A stretch of 64,000 nucleotides of DNA from Vescimonas coprocola (GTDB lineage Bacteria; Bacillota; Clostridia; Oscillospirales; Oscillospiraceae). Under the pieces are notes generated by a model. That model saw nothing but the letters and a program-made list of their open reading frames with translations, had not been told where the DNA came from and searched no databases. The DNA lies in the NCBI RefSeq assembly GCF_018408575.1, contig NZ_AP023418.1, positions 1,454,415-1,518,414 of the forward strand, written 5' to 3'. Positions 61,070-64,000 of the stretch are shown piece after piece. A program made the translations under genes and the position numbers. Numbering within the stretch: position 1 is the stretch's first letter; each line of letters opens with the position of its first letter.

Positions 61070-61928
61070 TCACAATTCGATGATGTGCGGCTGCACATCG
61101 GGGTCGTGGTTGGCAAGAGACTCTACGCAGTTTGCGTTTAGGCTTTGCTCTCGTATCCATTCCAGTGACTTTTTCTGTGCCGCCTTGTCATCTGCAATGC
61201 CGGATGTGATCAGCTGCTCCCACGATTTTCGGGCGTAACCGCCATCGGCGTAGAAGTAGTATGAACCGCCCGTCAGAACCAGTAATCTTTAGCGCACATA
61301 GCCCTTTGGAATGACCAGGGATATTGACCATAACGAGGCTTTCATCCCCAAATACATCGTAGGATTTTCCCGCAAGGCCTTCCGTACCGTTCCAGTCGAA
61401 GGTCTGCATTTTCGTGCTGCGCCACCAATCCGCATTGTAGCGGATGCGGTTGACGGGCGTTTTGTTCTCCGCAAAAAGCAGCTCGTCTTTCGACACAAGG
61501 ATCTGCTTTGCGTCGGCCACCAGATTCAGACCGTTGGTGTGGTCGCAATCCAGATGGGACAGCAGCACCAAATCCAAGTCGGCAGGATGAATGCCCAGCG
61601 CCGCCAACTGCTCGTCGATGGCTAAGCCTTTTTCAATTCGTCCTTGATTTGTTACATACAGCGGCAGCGAACCGAGGGACTTGATCTGCGCTTTTTTATC
61701 AAACACACCATCGGGGCTCATATTCCGATGCCATCCGCAGTCAAAGATTATCTTCCCGTGGCTGCACTCAATAAGATAGGCTGACACAGGCAGCCACAAC
61801 CGTTCCGATTTCTTTGCAAACGCGCCGGATGCCTTGATCGTGCTGCAATGCTCGCCGCCAAAGGGCAGATCCGGTGCTACGCATGCCTCGCCGGTGTGGA
61901 ACACATGAATTTTGATCTCTGCCATCAT
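61070..61928 (-). pseudogene. Metallo-beta-lactamase-fold hydrolase (AHL-lactonase-like), frameshifted
   Basis: The first 220 residues (61270-61928) read AEIKIHVFHTG, DCGWHRNMSPD, SHLDCDHTNG (the HxDxDH metal motif about 124-129) and NIPGHSKG, typical of the N-acyl-homoserine lactonase family. Near 61,268-61,271 a GGGCGG run shifts the frame; one G fewer restores YADGGYARKSWEQL and continues to the natural stop at 61070. As it stands the protein ends early with an unrelated tail and loses one metal ligand region. It precedes the dehydrogenase gene. Confidence 0.85.
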
Positions 61929-62021
61929 ACATCTCTCCTTGTCTCTGATTTGATTCCATCATACAAGAGACAGCGGATAGATGGAACGACACATTTTCAA
62001 AAAGTGTCCGGGCTTGGACGC

Positions 62022-62052
62022 AAAAAAGCTGCGGCACTGCCGCAGCTTTTTT
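62022..62052. terminator. Bidirectional terminator
   Basis: AAAAAAGCTGCGGCA and TGCCGCAGCTTTTTT form a near-perfect palindrome. It lies after a short gene remnant and before the lactamase-fold operon. Confidence 0.9.
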
Positions 62053-62145
62053 AGATGATCTGTTCTACGGAGGAGAGCATCTGCACACTGATGTCCGCCA
62101 GCTTTTGCGTGTCCACCTCATCAGGATGCTCCATCCAGTACGGCA
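62051..62145 (-). pseudogene. 3' remnant of an unidentified gene joined to the relaxase
   Basis: In a frame different from the relaxase, the last 30 codons before the terminator read LPYWMEHPDEVDTQKLADIS and on to EQII and a stop at 62051-62053. This looks like a genuine gene end (charged, helical, followed at once by a terminator), but its 5' part is replaced by relaxase sequence at about 62,136-62,148. Family unknown. Confidence 0.5.
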
Positions 62146-62984
62146 ATCCAATCAAACAGGAGAGCGATTTTCTTCTTGATGTCCCGGATAACGGCATTGG
62201 TTGCTCTGATCCAGCGGTTGAACTCGCCTTTCTCGGTGCGTATGCCTTTCTTCTCCATTGCCCGGACGGTTGCGCCCTCATGGACGGTGGGAAGAAGCTC
62301 CACGCCCTGACGCTCATAGCTTCGGTGGTCGATACGAACATCAAGCCCTTTCTCCGCAAACTTGGCGTTGCATAGTTCCGCCCATGTCTGCCGCCAATGT
62401 TCCAGCGTTTCGGGACTGCCCCAGTCGGTAGTGGGAACGGCATTGAAAACATACTCGCCGTTCTGGTCTCTGATACGATTTCCGTCCTCGTCCAGCTCGT
62501 ACACTCGTCGTTGCTTTAGCCCCCATTTACCGTCCTGCTCGATGGGGCGGATGGGACAAAGCACATGGAAGTGTGGGTTTGGTATGCCGCCGTCCTCCCG
62601 GTCTGGCTGGTGTACGGCGAAGTCAACCACCATGCCACGGCTCACAAAGTTCTCCAATAAAAATCGCCTTGCAAGAGCGATGTTTTCCTCAAGGGAAAAT
62701 TCATTCTGCAAGGCAATGTCAAAGCTGTATGCAAGCTGGGCGTTCTTTCCACGCTCGGCTTTTTCCACGGCGTTCCATAGGGTCTGGCGGTCTGCGTATT
62801 CTGGCGGTGCATGGGACGGCAAGAGAATGTCAGAGCAGATCACGCCGCCCTTGCGGGTGTAGTCGCTGTATTCGCCGTAATACTCGCTATACAATCGCTC
62901 CCCGGCACGGTAGGCGGCAGAAGCAATAGCGGACTGTCCTGCGCTTCGCTTAGTCTGCGTGACGCTCAGATGAAATAGTGCCAT
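62121..62984 (-). CDS. mobL: MobA/MobL-family relaxase, C-terminally truncated
   Basis: 287 residues; relatives run to about 400-540. The relaxase domain (about 1-230) looks intact: ALFHLSVTQTKRSAGQSAIASAAYR start, DFAVHQPDREDGGIPNPHFHVLC in family pattern with the HxH metal motif about 138-142, and HRSYERQGVEL. The N-terminal region carries the nicking tyrosine. The C-terminus is cut after KIALLFDWIAVL by fusion to another gene's end. It overlaps the DUF3847 gene by 35 bases if that gene's stop at 62950 is used, and its oriT lies upstream at 63,586. Confidence 0.87.
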   Translation of the reverse strand: MALFHLSVTQTKRSAGQSAIASAAYRAGERLYSEYYGEYSDYTRKGGVICSDILLPSHAPPEYADRQTLWNAVEKAERGKNAQLAYSFDIALQNEFSLEENIALARRFLLENFVSRGMVVDFAVHQPDREDGGIPNPHFHVLCPIRPIEQDGKWGLKQRRVYELDEDGNRIRDQNGEYVFNAVPTTDWGSPETLEHWRQTWAELCNAKFAEKGLDVRIDHRSYERQGVELLPTVHEGATVRAMEKKGIRTEKGEFNRWIRATNAVIRDIKKKIALLFDWIAVLDGAS

Positions 62985-63309
62985 CGGCTTTCAACTCCTT
63001 TTCTCTGTTCGCTTGGTTGGTGTGAGTAATCGCCATGTGACGGACGGCTCGCTGGACTTCGGACAGAGAAAAGATGTACTCCATCAGCTCTGTCATTTCG
63101 GTGCGTGTGAGATCTTTGACCTCCGGGGCAAGGCTCTCAATCGTGCCGCCCAGATTGCAAAGACGATGGGTGCGTTTCTGCCTTTCGCCTTTCTCCAGAT
63201 ATTTCTTTCTGTTCTCAAGACGGTTGAGCTTGTGCTTCTCCTGTGCAAGCTGCGTCTCGGCTCGTTCCTTTTCGGCTCGGAGCTGTTCAAGGGTTTTCGG
63301 TTTTGTCAT
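62950..63309 (-). CDS. DUF3847 domain-containing protein (mobilization accessory)
   Basis: 119 residues from ATG 63307-63309 (MTKPKTLEQL) after AAAGGAGG. A long charged coiled coil about 5-45 (LRAEKERAETQLAQEKHKLNRLENR in outline), then RTHRLCNLGGTIESLAPE, the signature of this family. These proteins accompany MobA/MobL relaxases and probably help open oriT, like MobC. It overlaps the relaxase start. Confidence 0.85.
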   Translation of the reverse strand: MTKPKTLEQLRAEKERAETQLAQEKHKLNRLENRKKYLEKGERQKRTHRLCNLGGTIESLAPEVKDLTRTEMTELMEYIFSLSEVQRAVRHMAITHTNQANREKELKADGTISSERHAD

Positions 63310-63348
63310 TGTGATTGACCTCCTTTTTTGATTTTTGGGATAAAAAAA

Positions 63349-63387
63349 GACCGTCAACTTTTCGCATAGTGCGACCAGTCAACGGTC
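63349..63387. repeat. Inverted repeat upstream of the mobilization genes
   Basis: GACCGT and ACGGTC enclose an inner TCGCA/TGCGA stem. On the plus strand it is followed by AGTTTTT. Could be a terminator or a protein-binding hairpin in the oriT region. Confidence 0.5.
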
Positions 63388-63584
63388 AGTTTTTCGGTAT
63401 TCAGTTTTTCAAACTTGCTGGCGGCGAACAGCATTTTATGCTGTTTGCGGACGGCAAGTCCACAAGGGATAGCCGCTTTAGCGGCGCAAGGGGGTGTAGC
63501 CACCTTGACGGAACGAAGTGACGCAACATTCTCGGTCAAGCAGTTTTCTTCTGCTGACGGAGAATGAAGCTCCGCAGGACGCAC
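63354..63584 (-). CDS. Possible small protein between oriT and the mobilization genes
   Basis: A 76-codon frame from ATG 63582-63584 (MRPAELHSPSAEENC ... KLTVDWSHYAKS in outline). There is no clear ribosome binding site and the last codons lie in an inverted repeat. It may be a real small gene or just the transcribed oriT leader. Confidence 0.3.
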   Translation of the reverse strand: MRPAELHSPSAEENCLTENVASLRSVKVATPPCAAKAAIPCGLAVRKQHKMLFAASKFEKLNTEKLTVDWSHYAKS

Positions 63585-63585
63585 G

Positions 63586-63638
63586 ATACTCCCGATAGGA
63601 GAGTATAGAAGTGCGCCCTTAGAGTTCTAAGGGTATTT
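63586..63638 (+). other. Origin of transfer (oriT), MOBQ/RSF1010 type
   Basis: An inverted repeat ATACTC (63586-63591) and GAGTAT (63601-63606) is followed directly by AGAAGTGCGCCCTTA. The AAGTGCG/CCCT core at 63609-63619 matches the RSF1010/R1162 nick region (TAAGTGCG/CCCT), including the placement of an inverted repeat on its 5' side. The nick should fall between 63615 and 63616. A second hairpin, CCCTTAGA and TCTAAGGG, lies at 63616-63633. It sits upstream of the relaxase genes, where an oriT is expected. Confidence 0.75.
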
Positions 63639-64000
63639 TTAGATAATTGGGAATGTTTCTTTGTCAAACTGCGTAACATTGAACACGATACGCCACTCGA
63701 CATCATCACCAACCGGTTCAAAGTGCAGAGCAGAACAAGCAGCATGAAGTTTTTCTTGTGAATTTGTTCCATATATAACTGCTGTCGGACCATCTGCACC
63801 ACCAATAACACCAACAACAAAACAGGAACTACTGCCAACTGGACGGAACGAATGATCGTCTGGTGTAACTTCTATCGGTCTATCGCCTTCATCACAGTCA
63901 AAAACCGAAATGTTCTCCATCGGTTCAGGGGTAAGTGTATAACTCATGGCAATATAATGTGTCGGATAAATCCAGCGATCAGAACCAAAACTATTTTGAG
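63639..64000 (-). CDS. Unknown protein with OadB-like GGADGPT motif, 5' end beyond window
   Basis: The ATG at 63945-63947 gives 102 residues, but the frame stays open and protein-like to the edge (FGSDRWIYPTHYIAMSYTLT), and that ATG has no binding site, so the gene probably starts further right. The segment VVGVIGGADGPTAVIYGT carries the GGADGPT signature of the beta subunit of sodium-pumping decarboxylases, yet the protein is small and lacks membrane helices, so such an annotation would be misleading. The C-terminus is soluble (WRIVFNVTQFDKETF). Confidence 0.6.
   Translation of the reverse strand, partial: QNSFGSDRWIYPTHYIAMSYTLTPEPMENISVFDCDEGDRPIEVTPDDHSFRPVGSSSCFVVGVIGGADGPTAVIYGTNSQEKLHAACSALHFEPVGDDVEWRIVFNVTQFDKETFPII

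Larger units (their letters stand above)
12478..62140. mobile_element. Integrated genomic island with plasmid-like maintenance genes and a lipid/membrane cargo; limits approximate
   Basis: The left end is set by the integrase next to the guaA 3' end and by the drop in GC content. The island holds integrase and excisionase-like genes, DNA processing genes (YqaJ, RecD2-like, primase-like, ligase), PcfK/PcfJ/PcfM, ParM/ParR, Tn916-type regulators, and about 25 kb of membrane-lipid genes. No conjugation machinery is seen inside it. The right limit given here is only where a second, mobilizable module begins; the true attachment site could be outside the window, and I found no clear direct repeat of the guaA end. 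Confidence 0.6.
62140..64000. mobile_element. Mobilizable module (MobL, DUF3847, oriT), left end truncated, right end beyond the window
   Basis: Three leftward genes and an oriT of the RSF1010/MOBQ type form a standard mobilization block. Its left border is the relaxase truncation near 62,140. It may be a separate nested or adjacent element rather than the transfer module of the island. Confidence 0.5.

Noticed and set aside
1-64000. CRISPR arrays, tRNA or rRNA genes
   Set aside because: No regularly spaced repeats, tRNA cloverleaf or rRNA stretch was recognised.

Overview
The window looks like the chromosome of a gut-type clostridium (Bacillota, probably Oscillospirales; this rests on gene style and family resemblance only, no rRNA is present) carrying a large integrated mobile element. 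Bases 1-12,420 are GC-rich core chromosome with GC-rich codon use. From about 12,480 the base composition drops visibly, a tyrosine integrase sits directly behind guaA, and everything to the right edge looks acquired.

Core part. A leftward operon (1-5,882) sits behind a cobalamin riboswitch and terminator (5,935-6,205). It encodes a surface DUF4430 protein, a secreted protein with terpenoid-cyclase-like repeats, a MoxR ATPase, a DUF58 protein and the start of a membrane protein cut by the window edge. DUF4430 plus an alpha6/alpha6 barrel is the domain pair of animal transcobalamin, so the first two genes look like a split, B12-regulated corrinoid-binding pair. Then come a MATE exporter with its MarR regulator and an inverted-repeat operator, a PduL phosphotransacylase, a small membrane protein, a LysR regulator, and the purine salvage pair xpt-guaA.

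Mobile element, maintenance part (12.5-31.4 kb). Integrase and an excisionase-like protein read leftward. A strong promoter at 14,268 makes a leader with two successive three-way-junction RNA folds and terminators, followed by a rightward operon: small basic protein, YqaJ exonuclease, RecD2-like helicase, DUF3854 primase-like protein, PcfK, PcfJ, NAD-dependent DNA ligase, PcfM, a zinc-ribbon protein, a metallopeptidase, and a ParM/ParR segregation pair. Hairpin terminators recur between these genes. Tn916-type sigma/HTH genes and an XRE regulator with a repeat-rich upstream region follow. No type IV secretion genes are visible.

Cargo part (31.5-58 kb). Three long leftward operons carry membrane and lipid genes: CdsA, PgsA-like, PlsC, PlsY remnant, diacylglycerol kinase-like, PAP2 phosphatase, phospholipase D/cardiolipin synthase-like, CrtO-like acyltransferase, FtsH, a heterodimeric ABC exporter, DUF1538 with a PII-like partner, YugP-like protease and others. 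A truncated oleate hydratase reads the other way. All four transcription units start at promoters with the same 19-base element placed exactly 8 bases before the -10 box. This is a coordinated membrane-remodelling regulon and is the most interesting system here. Several of its genes are broken (plsC, plsY, degV, ohyA) and cdsA lacks a normal start codon. A two-component system (58.4-60.2 kb) follows and is one candidate controller.

Right end (60.2-64 kb). A short-chain dehydrogenase and a frameshifted metallo-beta-lactamase-fold gene precede a second, mobilizable module: a truncated MobA/MobL relaxase, a DUF3847 protein, an oriT resembling that of RSF1010, and a gene running off the edge with a GGADGPT motif.
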